Source: Deltaproteobacteria bacterium
Lineage (GTDB): Bacteria; SAR324; NAC60-12
Reading direction: 5' to 3'
Assembly (NCBI GenBank): GCA_018645085.1
Contig: JABGPG010000238.1
Coordinates: 11,699 to 56,455 of the forward strand
DNA length: 44,757 nt
The notes under the pieces are model-generated. The model did not search any database. It was given only the letters and a program-made list of their open reading frames with translations, and had not been told where the DNA came from. Shown one piece after another: positions 17,207 through 26,300 of the stretch. How positions within the stretch are numbered: position 1 is the stretch's first letter; each line of letters opens with the position of its first letter. A program made the translations under genes and the position numbers.

Positions 17207-17394
17207 TAGATCGTCCAGTTTGTCCTGTGAGGATGTGGCGTTCCCGGAGCGTAGTTATTCCGCCTATTCGAAAGAAAGTTGAAGTGAAATTTCCGGTCTG
17301 TTATCTGTTTCTGCTCAGTTCACTTCCATAAAAAGTTCATTATAATCCTCCTTTTTACCAGCCTTAATCAAAGTTGGAAATTTCATTAAACCTC

Positions 17395-18690
17395 ATGTCC
17401 AACTCTTCACAGACTTTCAGCAACTCACTTTTATCAGGACGCTGCCACGGACGCGTCCTCGAAGTTGTTTGCGGGAATGAGAAGTCGGAAGAGCCAACTT
17501 CCGAAAATCATAAAAACATTATTGTTTTAGTTAAAGACCAGTTGTATGCACTGAATTATCAAGGTGATACAGAACTCTCTGCAGGCTCTTTAATTTCATT
17601 TGAGCTTGGCGAAAATAGTGAAGTTGTAAAGCTGAAAACGGAAGGCCCCGCCGTCAATTTTGAGGCAGAAGGCGATTTACTGCGCTGGAGACGTCCGGCA
17701 ATTAATCCTTCTAGAATGAAACTTCTTCGGATTCGTCAGCAAATAATACATGGGATCAGGGAGTGGTTTGAACTGCAGGAATTTATTGAAACTGAAACTC
17801 CTTTACTGGTTTCCGCACCCAGTCCTGAGTCACAATTCTCACCCGTAAAAACTGATTCCGGATTTCTGATTACCTCTCCTGAGTTTCAGATGAAACGTTT
17901 GCTGGCAGGTGGTTTTGAAAAAATATACCAGCTCGCGCGTTGTTTCCGTAAAGCCGAAAGTGGTCCCCTGCACAATCCAGAATTTACCATGCTCGAATGG
18001 TATCGTAGCAATGAAGCACTGGAAGTTTTGATGTCGGATATTGAACAGCTGGTGCTGCATCTCAGCAAAACTATTACTGCGGAAAACTTTCCGGTGAAAA
18101 TTCCACTTCCGCCATGGCCACGTGTGACAGTCTGTTCTTTATTTAAAAAACATTTGAACATCATTTTGGACGGTTGCGAATCTGCCTCACAATTAAGGGA
18201 AAAAGCACAACTATCCGGACATGCGGAATTACTGGTTGATCTTGCAACAGAGCCAAACCTTACAGAATCACTGGCTTATGAACAAATATTTTTCCGGCTC
18301 TGGAATCATATCGAAGCGGAGTTTGCCGATTCTACTCCATTGTTTGTGTATGAATGGCCGTTACCGCTGGCAAGTCTAGCCCGGCCTTGTCCGCAACGTT
18401 CCGGGTTTGCTGAACGAGTTGAACTATATGTGGACGGTATGGAGTTGGCAAATGGATTTAGAGAATTGACAGATGCTGCCGAACAAAGACGACGCTTTGA
18501 ACAGGATTTGAAAAACAGGCTTTCTGAGGGACGCAGTTCTGTGCCCTTAGATGAAAAGTTTCTAAGATGTCTTGAGCAGGGTCTGCCTGAAAGTTCCGGA
18601 ATGGCAATGGGAGTTGACCGCTTGGTCATGTGGCTTTGCGGTGCAAAGCAGATTCGTGAAGTGCTGTGCTTTACTGAAGATGAAATATAA
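17395..18690 (+). CDS. epmA: EF-P--(R)-beta-lysine ligase (EpmA/GenX/PoxA-like) with N-terminal extension
   Basis: From about residue 105 the protein is a class II lysyl-tRNA-synthetase-like catalytic core without an anticodon-binding domain: TETPLLVSAPSPESQFSPV, ITSPEFQMKRLLAGG, motif 2 CFRKAESGPLHNPEFTMLEW and motif 3 GMAMGVDRLVMWLCG. These are the EpmA patterns, and the gene follows efp, its substrate. EpmA is usually about 325 residues; this one is 431 because of an extra ~100-residue beta-rich N-terminus (for example GRCHGRVLEVVCG, VKDQLYALNYQG) that looks OB-like. I start at the ATG at 17395; an in-frame TTG at 17374 is also possible. EpmB, which makes beta-lysine, is not in the window. 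Confidence 0.87.
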   Translation: MSNSSQTFSNSLLSGRCHGRVLEVVCGNEKSEEPTSENHKNIIVLVKDQLYALNYQGDTELSAGSLISFELGENSEVVKLKTEGPAVNFEAEGDLLRWRRPAINPSRMKLLRIRQQIIHGIREWFELQEFIETETPLLVSAPSPESQFSPVKTDSGFLITSPEFQMKRLLAGGFEKIYQLARCFRKAESGPLHNPEFTMLEWYRSNEALEVLMSDIEQLVLHLSKTITAENFPVKIPLPPWPRVTVCSLFKKHLNIILDGCESASQLREKAQLSGHAELLVDLATEPNLTESLAYEQIFFRLWNHIEAEFADSTPLFVYEWPLPLASLARPCPQRSGFAERVELYVDGMELANGFRELTDAAEQRRRFEQDLKNRLSEGRSSVPLDEKFLRCLEQGLPESSGMAMGVDRLVMWLCGAKQIREVLCFTEDEI

Positions 18691-18757
18691 GTATAAGAGC
18701 TAATATGCTATTCCGCTTTTGCTTAAAGAAAAAAAGAATCCGTAAACAGGTCAATCA

Positions 18758-19075
18758 ATGGAACGCAGCATCATTCACATGATCCTCCACTTTTTGGTAC
18801 CTTTCATGGTTGCCAAAACTGCTTGGAAAGAAAACTGGTTACGCCCCTTTTTGATCATGGTGTTAACAATGGCAGTAGATTTGGATCACCTGCTGGCAGA
18901 CCCAATCTTCGATCCTAACCGTTGCGGTCTTGGTTTTCATCCTCTTCACAGTTGGCTGGCTATTGCAGTTTACTTCGCTCTTTTGTTTAGTCCACGTTTC
19001 CGGATTCCAGCTTTAGGTCTGCTGATTCACATGTTTTTGGACGGCACAGATTGTTTGTGGATGCTCTGGATGTGA
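18758..19075 (+). CDS. Small integral membrane protein, DUF6122-like
   Basis: The 105-residue protein is almost wholly hydrophobic, with three to four membrane segments (HMILHFLVPFMVAKTAW, FLIMVLTMAVDLDHLLADP, SWLAIAVYFALLF, ALGLLIHMFLDGTDCLW). Conserved-looking D, H and N residues (VDLDHLLADPIFDPNRCG, HPLHS, HMFLDGTD) resemble the metal-site pattern of YdjM/DUF6122 membrane hydrolase-like proteins. I recognise the pattern but know no established function. It follows epmA by 67 bases in the same direction, and the CIRCE promoter lies just downstream. Confidence 0.72.
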   Translation: MERSIIHMILHFLVPFMVAKTAWKENWLRPFLIMVLTMAVDLDHLLADPIFDPNRCGLGFHPLHSWLAIAVYFALLFSPRFRIPALGLLIHMFLDGTDCLWMLWM

Positions 19076-19146
19076 GCTTATTCTTCCTTTATAAAAGCTC
19101 CTGTACAAAATAATTTGAAAAAATCAACCTTTTTTTAAAAAAAAGC

Positions 19147-19184
19147 TTGACAAGCTACTAGCACTCTTGTAAAGTGAGTGCTAA
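19147..19184 (+). promoter_or_regulatory. Sigma70-type promoter overlapping a CIRCE operator (HrcA site)
   Basis: TTGACA (19147-19152), a 17-base spacer and TAAAGT (19170-19175) form a good vegetative promoter. Overlapping it is CTAGCACTC (19158-19166), nine bases, then GAGTGCTAA (19176-19184). This matches the CIRCE consensus TTAGCACTC-N9-GAGTGCTAA with one mismatch. CIRCE is the binding site of the heat-shock repressor HrcA, usually in front of groESL or dnaK operons. Here the only gene behind it is the small protein at 19314. The match is seen directly; HrcA control follows from the known role of the element. Confidence 0.88.
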
Positions 19185-19313
19185 CAAATCATGAATTCAT
19201 GCTTCGGGTAGTCCAGCAGAGGGCGGAACGGTTTTTAGATTCGTCTGACAACTCAACGATTCAGGGCATTCGAAATTTAATTATCAACAACTTTTAATTA
19301 TTAAGAGGAAAAT

Positions 19314-19535
19314 ATGGCTAGAATGGCTAAAAAAGTAAAAGAAATTTCACACGAAGAAATCAGTGATGCAATGTCCCGCTTTCTTAACAAAGGTGGCGTG
19401 ATCAACAAGATCGAATACAATGACAACGGTTTTTTGTTGGGCAATGATCTTGCGTTAGATGATTCCTATACAGAAGCATCTGATACAGTCATGAGTCAGT
19501 TGCACATGGACTTTGAGCCGGAAACCCGGATCTGA
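19314..19535 (+). CDS. Small protein of unknown function under a CIRCE promoter
   Basis: The 73-residue acidic protein follows a strong ribosome binding site (AAGAGGA, 19303-19309). It contains HEEISDAMSRFLNKGGVINKI, a pattern reminiscent of short bacterial proteins with an xFLxxGGxIxKL motif whose role is unclear, then YNDNGFLLGNDLALDD and an acidic tail. There is no signal peptide or membrane segment. An in-frame ATG at codon 4 (19323) is another possible start. The upstream promoter carries a CIRCE element and a hairpin follows the stop, so the gene appears to be a one-gene heat-shock unit. No function is assigned. Confidence 0.8.
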   Translation: MARMAKKVKEISHEEISDAMSRFLNKGGVINKIEYNDNGFLLGNDLALDDSYTEASDTVMSQLHMDFEPETRI

Positions 19536-19562
19536 AGCACTGCTTCTCAGCAAGTCTTAAAA

Positions 19563-19597
19563 TTTCGGGCGGATACTTCAAAATATCTGCCCCGAAA
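19563..19597 (+). terminator. Hairpin terminator after the CIRCE-controlled gene
   Basis: TTTCGGG-CGGATA pairs with TATCTG-CCCCGAAA across an A-rich loop, leaving one small bulge. A pyrimidine- and T-rich run (CCTCCCTTTATTTT) follows. It lies 28 bases after the stop at 19535 and before a convergent minus-strand gene, a sensible place for transcription to end. Confidence 0.65.
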
Positions 19598-19733
19598 CCT
19601 CCCTTTATTTTCTACCTCTCATTTATCTTTCCAGCAATTCTTTACAAAAGATCTTCTCTTGCGTATAGTCTTGTGGAGGATGCTCAAGAATTACAGTGCT
19701 TTTATTTAACAAGTGGATTTGCAGGCATTCAGG

Positions 19734-20144
19734 CTAAGCAGCTAAATCTTTGAAGGAATTCAAAATTTTACCTACATTGGCACGAACGGAAGGAACATCA
19801 AGGTTGTCATCATCGAAATACGGATGATCGTCTGCGACACCAATACGCTTCATAATTTTTTTAATAATAACACGTTCCTCGTCTTCAAACACACCGTCTG
19901 ATGCTGCGACTAAAGCCATTAGTTCAACAAGTGCGTGCTTTGCTTCTGTGGATTCAATGTGTTTTAACATCTCTTCCAGAGAAGTATTTGCCTTCATTTG
20001 CTCTTGTTCTTCCGGAGTAATTGCAGCAGCCTTGAAGGTAGCAATCAGAACTTTCTTTTCGGCAACGTGCATTTCTCTTTCAGCATGTGCTAAAAAGTTC
20101 ACTACAGTTAAGATATTAACAAGTTCGTCGCGACTGATAGCCAT
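19734..20144 (-). CDS. TerB-like (tellurite-resistance family) protein
   Basis: The 136-residue, all-helical acidic protein matches the TerB fold: FLAHAERE near the N-terminus and LVELMALVAASDGVFEDEERVIIKKIMKRIG in the second half, the usual duplicated metal-binding A(D/E)G-x-E-x-E pattern. TerB domains bind metal ions and occur in stress and membrane-associated complexes. No other ter gene is near, so tellurite resistance should not be assumed. It is divergent from the HNH gene at 20275 and convergent with the heat-shock-type gene on its other side. Confidence 0.8.
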   Translation of the reverse strand: MAISRDELVNILTVVNFLAHAEREMHVAEKKVLIATFKAAAITPEEQEQMKANTSLEEMLKHIESTEAKHALVELMALVAASDGVFEDEERVIIKKIMKRIGVADDHPYFDDDNLDVPSVRANVGKILNSFKDLAA

Positions 20145-20274
20145 TATAATCCTGTCGAATTATTCAAAATATTTGGAAAAAACTGTTACGATTAAAATTT
20201 AGCTAATTATGTATAACCAAATTCGCAGAGAACGTAAAGAGATATTTTTCAGCTCTCCGAGTCAGGAAGCTTAA

Positions 20275-20691
20275 ATGGCTCATGATTCTCGCTATCACCC
20301 TGAATGGGAAACGGTTTCACGTTATGTAAGAGAGTTGTTTAACTACCACTGCGCGAGGTGCGATAAAGATTGTAGAAAAACTAAAAATGCTCAAATGGTT
20401 TTGCAAGTTCACCATATTGATGAAAATCCGGCAAATAACGCACTCGAAAATCTTATTCCGCTTTGTGCCAGTTGTCATCTTAAAATAGAAGGTGAGGCAC
20501 GTTTACATGCACCTTACCGTGAACAACAGTTAGAATTGTTTGAAGATCATACCTACATGAGCAGGATGAAGGAAATGCGTGAGAATGCGTTAGCAAAATT
20601 CGGATCAGCAGTTAAGCCGGGAGTTTCCGTACTAGACGCAGAAACATATGAAACAAATGCTATTGAGTGGGAAATTAACGAGCCTTCTTAG
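20275..20691 (+). CDS. HNH endonuclease-family protein
   Basis: The 138-residue protein has the full HNH pattern: YHCARCDKDC, then QVHHIDENPANNALENLIPLCASCHLKI. This provides two zinc-binding cysteine pairs, the HH, the central Asn and the final His. A C-terminal region of about 60 residues has no recognisable domain. There is no restriction or phage neighbour. It could be a housekeeping DNA nuclease or a remnant; the substrate is unknown. It is the only plus-strand gene in an otherwise minus-strand stretch from 19734 to 39919. Confidence 0.82.
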   Translation: MAHDSRYHPEWETVSRYVRELFNYHCARCDKDCRKTKNAQMVLQVHHIDENPANNALENLIPLCASCHLKIEGEARLHAPYREQQLELFEDHTYMSRMKEMRENALAKFGSAVKPGVSVLDAETYETNAIEWEINEPS

Positions 20692-20739
20692 TTTTGCTAA
20701 GCAAGATCCACCCAACTTTCATTTCATAGGCTGTAAATA

Positions 20740-21840
20740 TTAACGTCTTCTCCGTCCAAAACCTCCAAAGCCAAATCCCCTGCTGCGGCGTCTTCCGCCA
20801 AAACTGAATTTTTTCCTTGGTACAACTCTACGTTTTGAAACAGCGGGTTTTCTCTGTGATGTGCTACTGCCAAAACCTCCTCCGGCAGTTTTACGGTTGG
20901 TGGAGCGGAATTTTGTGCTCTTGATATTATTCAGGGATTTCTTTGAAGTTGAACGGAACTTGTTTGACGAGACACTTCTACCGCCGGCTGTCTTTGCGGA
21001 AGAAGATGAGGGCGTGGCCTTTTTCATTTTTGAAGTGGACGCTCCTCTGCGGTTTTGAATAGAACTAACTGACCTTGCTCCACCGTAACCGTAACCATAA
21101 CCTAATCCACCTCCCCAGATATATGGTGGTCTAAAGAGCATTGACATCATCATTGATGTCATTAAAAGATTCGTCATGCTGTAACCGGTACCATAATATG
21201 GAGCGTATGGAGCTCCGGCTGACTGGTACATCTGCGGATTAGGAGTAGACTGCAACTTCATCTCATCACCCGTACCACGTACAACGGAGGCAGTCATGAT
21301 TTCGATAGATTTATTTTCAGCAATATCTTTCCAGGCAGCTTGATCTGAGCCTGACGGCAATGTGCTAACTTGATCGGGATCCGGAACCAAAATTGAAAAT
21401 AACAGAAAATCCGCATCGCCTTTTTCGGTTTGAGGTACTATCAAAACATGATCCGCCATTCCATCCTGATTCAAATCGATTGTACTTATATCACGCACTT
21501 TGTTTGATATTTTGTTGACCAGAGTCGGTAGAAAATCTTTGTCAGAAACCTGAGCCTGTGACGTTTCTCTTAACGCTTCAGAGGTGATTGCAGGGATTAA
21601 TTTTGGATCCAGATGTTCCGTTAGATCAATGCCAAGTTTTTCGATAGCTTCCGCGTTAAGTTGATTGCTGACTCCAATTGGAATATTTTGGGAAGAATAA
21701 TTGTAGCGTGCGGATTCCTGACTTTTATCTTCTCCAAAAAATACCCAGTAAAATCCTAAGAACAGAATTGCGATGAGGATACCCTGCGTAGAAAACAATT
21801 TTTCTAAACCGTTAGGAGGTTCATTATCTTTGTTGGCCAT
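20740..21840 (-). CDS. Membrane-anchored protein with a Gly/Ser/Arg-rich basic tail, function unknown
   Basis: The protein has 366 residues. One N-terminal membrane segment (GILIAILFLGFYWVFF, about 20-35) anchors it. Residues 40-190 form a soluble domain containing IDLNQDGMADHVLIVP, a DxNxDGxxD calcium-loop-like motif of FG-GAP/VCBS type. A hydrophobic Met/Tyr/Gly patch follows (SMTNLLMTSMMMSMLF, GGGLGYGYGYGG). The last ~120 residues are very basic and low in complexity, with a repeated SNKFRST/STKFRSTNRKTAGG unit and an RRRR end. I do not recognise the family. The layout suggests a surface or envelope protein with a nucleic-acid- or polyanion-binding tail, which is inference. Confidence 0.7.
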   Translation of the reverse strand: MANKDNEPPNGLEKLFSTQGILIAILFLGFYWVFFGEDKSQESARYNYSSQNIPIGVSNQLNAEAIEKLGIDLTEHLDPKLIPAITSEALRETSQAQVSDKDFLPTLVNKISNKVRDISTIDLNQDGMADHVLIVPQTEKGDADFLLFSILVPDPDQVSTLPSGSDQAAWKDIAENKSIEIMTASVVRGTGDEMKLQSTPNPQMYQSAGAPYAPYYGTGYSMTNLLMTSMMMSMLFRPPYIWGGGLGYGYGYGGARSVSSIQNRRGASTSKMKKATPSSSSAKTAGGRSVSSNKFRSTSKKSLNNIKSTKFRSTNRKTAGGGFGSSTSQRKPAVSKRRVVPRKKFSFGGRRRSRGFGFGGFGRRRR

Positions 21841-21950
21841 AATTCGTGATTTAAGTTTATTTTAATTCAGTAATATTTTAATTATTTTAAGCTATTGAAA
21901 CTTTACTGCAGTACGCTGAAGGCGCAAGTTAAAACGAAGGTTCGAACAGC

Positions 21951-22883
21951 TCAGTCTGTGGGTGAGTCCATAAAATCTTTTTTCACAGACATGTCATGAG
22001 TACTTATTTTGAGATAACAATAACTGACCCATTGCGTGAAAAAAGTGTTCCGATGTGAACGCCAGCGGTTGAGTGGCTCCATAAAATCAAAATTTACGGG
22101 CGGTGGTACGTCCGGATTACCGTGGTCTCGCTTTGCTTCATCCGCCAGTCTGGTAGCGTTGTATTCTGGATGCCCCGTATGCGCAATGAAACGGTCATCT
22201 GAGGTTGAAAAAATAGAATAGCCGGCTTCCTTCCCGTATGCCAGTAATTTCAGTCGACCGTCGTTTGCCGCCTCTTCCATGGCCTCATCCGGAATCCCAG
22301 CATGACGACTTTGCGGACAGAAAAAGACATCGTCCAGTTCTCCAACAATTGGATGAGCAGGGGCAAGATTTTTCAATTCAAAAACCCCAAACAGTTTTTG
22401 ATCATAGTTAAATTTGTTTACACCTTCTAAATAAGCCATCACAAATCCCGCCCAGCAGAGTCCAAGTGTGCTGGGAATTGTTTGACGTGCATCCTTCAGG
22501 ATTGCGCTGATTTCGTTCCAGTAATGTACATCTTCAAAACGGACAGTCTCAACCGGCGCACCTGTGAGAATTAAGCCATCAAGCGGTTGATCCCGATTTG
22601 CTTCCTCGTAAGTAACATAAATGTCATCCACATGCCGTGGTTCCCATGTTTTGTAGTTATGGGATTCAAGACGAATCCAAACTGGTTCCAACTGCAAAAC
22701 CGAAAGTCCGAGAGGATGGAGAATATTAAATTCGTATTTTTCTCCAAGCGGCATAATATTGAGAATACCTATGCGCAAAGGACGAATATCCTGACGTTCC
22801 GCCTGTGAAGGAGGAATCCAGCGGATACCATTTTTTTCCAGGATTGGAACTGCGTGATAATCAGGACTAACAATGAGTGTCAT
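21951..22883 (-). CDS. metA: Homoserine O-acyltransferase, MetA family (predicted acetyl-CoA type)
   Basis: The 310-residue protein matches MetA throughout. The nucleophile is C143 in LGLCWAG, and the catalytic His and Glu lie in HTGHPEYN (H238, E240). Other family motifs are LNIMPLGEKYE and RWRSHRNTFFTQWVSY. MetA activates homoserine for methionine synthesis. The residue known to decide the acyl donor sits in the TGAP-x-(E/G) segment. Here it is TGAPVE, with glutamate, which in the family goes with acetyl-CoA rather than succinyl-CoA. A SAM-I riboswitch lies upstream at 23173-23281, so the gene should be shut down when SAM is plentiful. AAAGAAAG before the ATG is the ribosome binding site. 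Confidence 0.92.
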   Translation of the reverse strand: MTLIVSPDYHAVPILEKNGIRWIPPSQAERQDIRPLRIGILNIMPLGEKYEFNILHPLGLSVLQLEPVWIRLESHNYKTWEPRHVDDIYVTYEEANRDQPLDGLILTGAPVETVRFEDVHYWNEISAILKDARQTIPSTLGLCWAGFVMAYLEGVNKFNYDQKLFGVFELKNLAPAHPIVGELDDVFFCPQSRHAGIPDEAMEEAANDGRLKLLAYGKEAGYSIFSTSDDRFIAHTGHPEYNATRLADEAKRDHGNPDVPPPVNFDFMEPLNRWRSHRNTFFTQWVSYCYLKISTHDMSVKKDFMDSPTD

Positions 22884-23172
22884 AACTTTCTTTCTAAAAA
22901 ATAAAAGCGAACGGCATGAATTTGCTGTGTCTCAAAGCATGGCTAATTACGCATGCTCAAACTTGAATATCTTTTTCTTGAAAAAGTCATTTGCGGAAAA
23001 AACAAATACGCAACTAACAGTATTATTCAAATCAAAAAGACATGCCGAGACTCTCCACAGACGGAAAACAATATCCCTGCGGATTATACTTCAGACAGCT
23101 AAACAGGATAGACGAGAATCAATCAGGTGGGCCACTAAAAGAGGCGGACCAGCACTTTACTCGAATCGAGTC

Positions 23173-23281
23173 GTATCGACTCCCTTCCGGAAATTCCGGA
23201 GGGGCTGGCATTAGCACCTTGATGCGGAAAAAGGATGCTCGACACTTCAAAGGGCCAGATCCCTCAGTGTCATCTGGATAC
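23173..23281 (-). ncRNA. SAM-I (S-box) riboswitch aptamer upstream of metA
   Basis: On the minus strand GUAUC (23281-23277) pairs with GAUAC (23177-23173) to form P1. Inside are P2 (GACACU/AGUGUC) enclosing GAGGGAUCUGGCCC and the UUGAA segment, the P3 strands GCAUCC and AAGGUGCUAAUGCC, and a strong P4 hairpin (CCCCUCCGG/CCGGAAGGG). The GGGA-CUGGCCC-UGAA and GGUGCUAAU blocks are the SAM-I core. The gene 290 bases downstream is metA, a known target class. A second hairpin, GAGUCG-AUA-CGACUC, shares the P1 3' strand and could be the alternative fold. The 289-base stretch to metA is a long leader with no gene; whether control is by termination or translation is not clear. Confidence 0.9.
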
Positions 23282-23293
23282 AAAGTTTTATCT

Positions 23294-23321
23294 AAATTAT
23301 CACAATCAATGTCATAGTCAA
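23294..23321 (-). promoter_or_regulatory. Candidate promoter for the SAM riboswitch-metA transcript
   Basis: On the minus strand TTGACT (23321-23316), a 16-base spacer and TAATTT (23299-23294) lie just upstream of the aptamer. An overlapping GATAAT is an alternative -10 at a shorter spacing. Position fits; the boxes are imperfect. Confidence 0.35.
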
Positions 23322-23355
23322 TCTTTTTTAATCACTTAATATGAATGTAGTGATA

Positions 23356-26300
23356 TCAAATTTCAGAGGGACTCATCAGTGCCTGTTTGAGGGATTCCTC
23401 AAAGTCTGATTTAAGCAGTTTTTCATGATCGTCAGCAGTAATGTAAAAGGTGTCGATAACTTGATGGCCGATGGTTGTAATGACGGCCTGCTGAATCGGC
23501 ACTCCCGCACGATCAAACGCACTGACTATTTTGTAATAAACCAAGGGCGCGTCTTCGGCAGTTATTTTAATACGCAGATAATTTTTATCACGTCTCGGAA
23601 ATTCAGTTTTATCACGTGAATCGCCTTTCCAAACCGGAAAATCTGCTGAAGAAACATTATTGGTTTCTTTGACCATGTAGCCTTTTTTGTCATCTTTGAG
23701 GTACTCCAGCTGAAATTTTGTGTAGTAGAGAAAAGTCTGAGGCTTTATTTTCAGTGCAGGCGGAGTATTTCTTCTGATGGAAGTTTCCACCTCCAGGGGA
23801 AAAATAACATTGTCCTCTTCCCTTTTTGAGACTTTCAAATAATAGCAAAAAGCAACGTGACCGCTCGCAAAATTTATTTGGTTGATCTTTGCCGATTCAA
23901 TGTTAAGGTGCTTCAGGTTCAAAGTGTAAGCAATTCTACTGTGAATTTGAGGCAGGTCATGCACATAAATCAGCAGAGCATTAAGTCGACCTCTTGCATT
24001 GGTGATGACATTTACAATTGCGGGACGTTCCAGTTTGTTGAAAATAGTAAGATTCTCCGCAATCATTCCCGGAGAAGAACTGAGCAGAAAACGATTTGGA
24101 AATGAAGCAAAAAACCAGTTGATTAAAGGACTGTAAAGCTCAGTCAGTTCGACCAAAGTTTTATTGCTGAGAGCTTGCCGAATTTTACGGATAAATTTCT
24201 CTGTAGTCTGGTCAGTACCATGTTTGTCAAGTGAACCAAGTTTAAGGTCACGCCAGAGGACTTGTAATTCATCTTCTGAATTTTCAAGCAGTTTTCTTTC
24301 TTTTTTATTAATCTGTTCCAATGGTTTGAGCAAAACAGAATCCAGGTTTTCGCGGAGACTTCTGTTAATCAGCAAATCAATACGTGTGTCGGATTCCAGA
24401 TCATTCTTTTTATTTTCCAGATATGAGAGGATAAAATCCATGGAATCCTCCTGCTTCTGAGAGGATCGCATTTCGGCAAAAACGCGGTATGTCTCCTCAA
24501 AAAATGTTCGTAATCCTCGTGTTGAATGAGCGTTGCTTTCACTCACAGAAATGTAATCGGAGATATTGCAGAGAAAAAGCAAAATTACATTGATCAGGTT
24601 GCGGTCTGCAATTTCGAAAAAACTTTGCAGTGCCTGATCAAAATAGGCTGAAGTTCTGCTGAGCTGCACGACTGTCGTGTGATGTACAATAAGCAAAGAT
24701 ACCAGCGTGAATAATTCCGGATCATCATAACCGATACGCTCCAGAGCCTTGACTGCAATCGAAGTTCCTGAAACTTCATGATCCGTCTGCGGATCGATTT
24801 TTCCGACATCGTGGAACAGGATGCCCCACTTGAGCGCTAAGATATGTTTTGGTTCAAGGTATTGATATAATTCCTGGTAATCTTTTTTTAACCGATCCAG
24901 TTCTTTTTGTGTACGATCCAGGGCATTCAGTGTATGAGTGCAAACCGGATGTTGATGGTAAGCCAGGTTACGTAGTAAAAAACGCATCTTATTAGTTTCC
25001 GGAATAAAACAACCCATCAGAGTCCGCGGTTCATTTTCCGCATTAATCGGTTCACAAATATCGAACATGATTCGCCAGGCACTTGCCGCAAATGGAGTCA
25101 GCATGAGTTTTGTAAAACGTTCTGCAATCTGCGTACGGTGAGTATCAATCACATCCGGAGTGATGATTCTGATCAGATCCGCCATTTCGTCCTTGAGGTC
25201 AAAAGACAAATCATATTCGGACTGTCCCACATATTCAAAGAGCTCAAGCAAAGCAGTGGGGTCGTTGAAGATCAGCGAAATTGGCACCTGCGGTAAACCT
25301 TCAAGCGCATTTACCTCAACAATTTGACGCTTACCCAGATGGACTACAACCTGGAAATTAGAGAAAGTCCTCACTATGGTGCGGTCCAGCAGGCGTTGTA
25401 AAATTGCCTGTGAAAGATATTGGATATAATTCACCATCTGCAGACGATAGCGGTCAAAAACGTCTATACTCTGGAAACGTTTTTTCTTGAGCAGGTAAAG
25501 CCGTTCTGTTGCGTCATTGATGATATTAATCTGGATGTCTTTTTCTGAAAGACCTCTTTCACGCGCTTCATCATCAAAATGAAACTTCACTGCAGTTGCG
25601 GAAAAGTTACGTAAGTCATACAAAAATTCCAGTGCCTGACAAAGTTTAAAACCTTGTCTCGGTGAAATTATACGTTTTTGAATCAGCAGGGCGAGCATAT
25701 CTGCAGTTTGATTTGGAAACACACCAAAAGTCGCCGCCGCCAGCCAAAGCGGAATTTGCAGAGAGCGTAAACCACCTTGATCTTCCTTGAGATTCATCTG
25801 GCTCAGTCCGGGGACTGCACGATCATGATAATCTCGTATCTGGCTCAGCACGAAGGTTTCATAAGGCAGGATTTGAAAGAATCTGCGTTTCAGGGCATTC
25901 GCTAAATTATTACTGCCCAGCAGAACTCTGCTTTCCAGAATGGCAGGAATGGTATGGATAGCGGCGGGATCCTTAAAACGTGATAAATCCTCGTCTAATT
26001 CAAAGTATTGGTGAGCAGTTTCAATACCTGCGATCCGGAGTAAATGCTCAATATGTATGATGAACTGTCGGCAAATCTCTGCTTCTCCGGAACTTAGCTG
26101 CTGTGTATCAAGACAATAGCCAAGATCTCTGTCTGAGGCGAAACTGAGTTCCGCACGTCCGTATCCTCCTCTGGCAAAGATCACTAGATGATTGAGCAAA
26201 AAATCACGTTTGAATTCAGCTTGCTCAGCAAGCGGCATGTGTTCTTTTAGGTACTTCAGCCGCTCATTGAGTTCTGCTGTCTCTTGAGTCAAATCTGCTT

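Noticed and set aside
19734-20144. Tellurite-resistance operon
   Set aside because: Only one TerB-like protein is present; no other ter genes nearby.
20275-20691. HNH gene as sign of a phage, intron or mobile element
   Set aside because: No integrase, transposase, repeats or phage genes flank it.
22873-23214. Plus-strand 113-codon open frame upstream of metA
   Set aside because: It overlies the SAM-I riboswitch and the metA leader, has no ribosome binding site and low-complexity composition.
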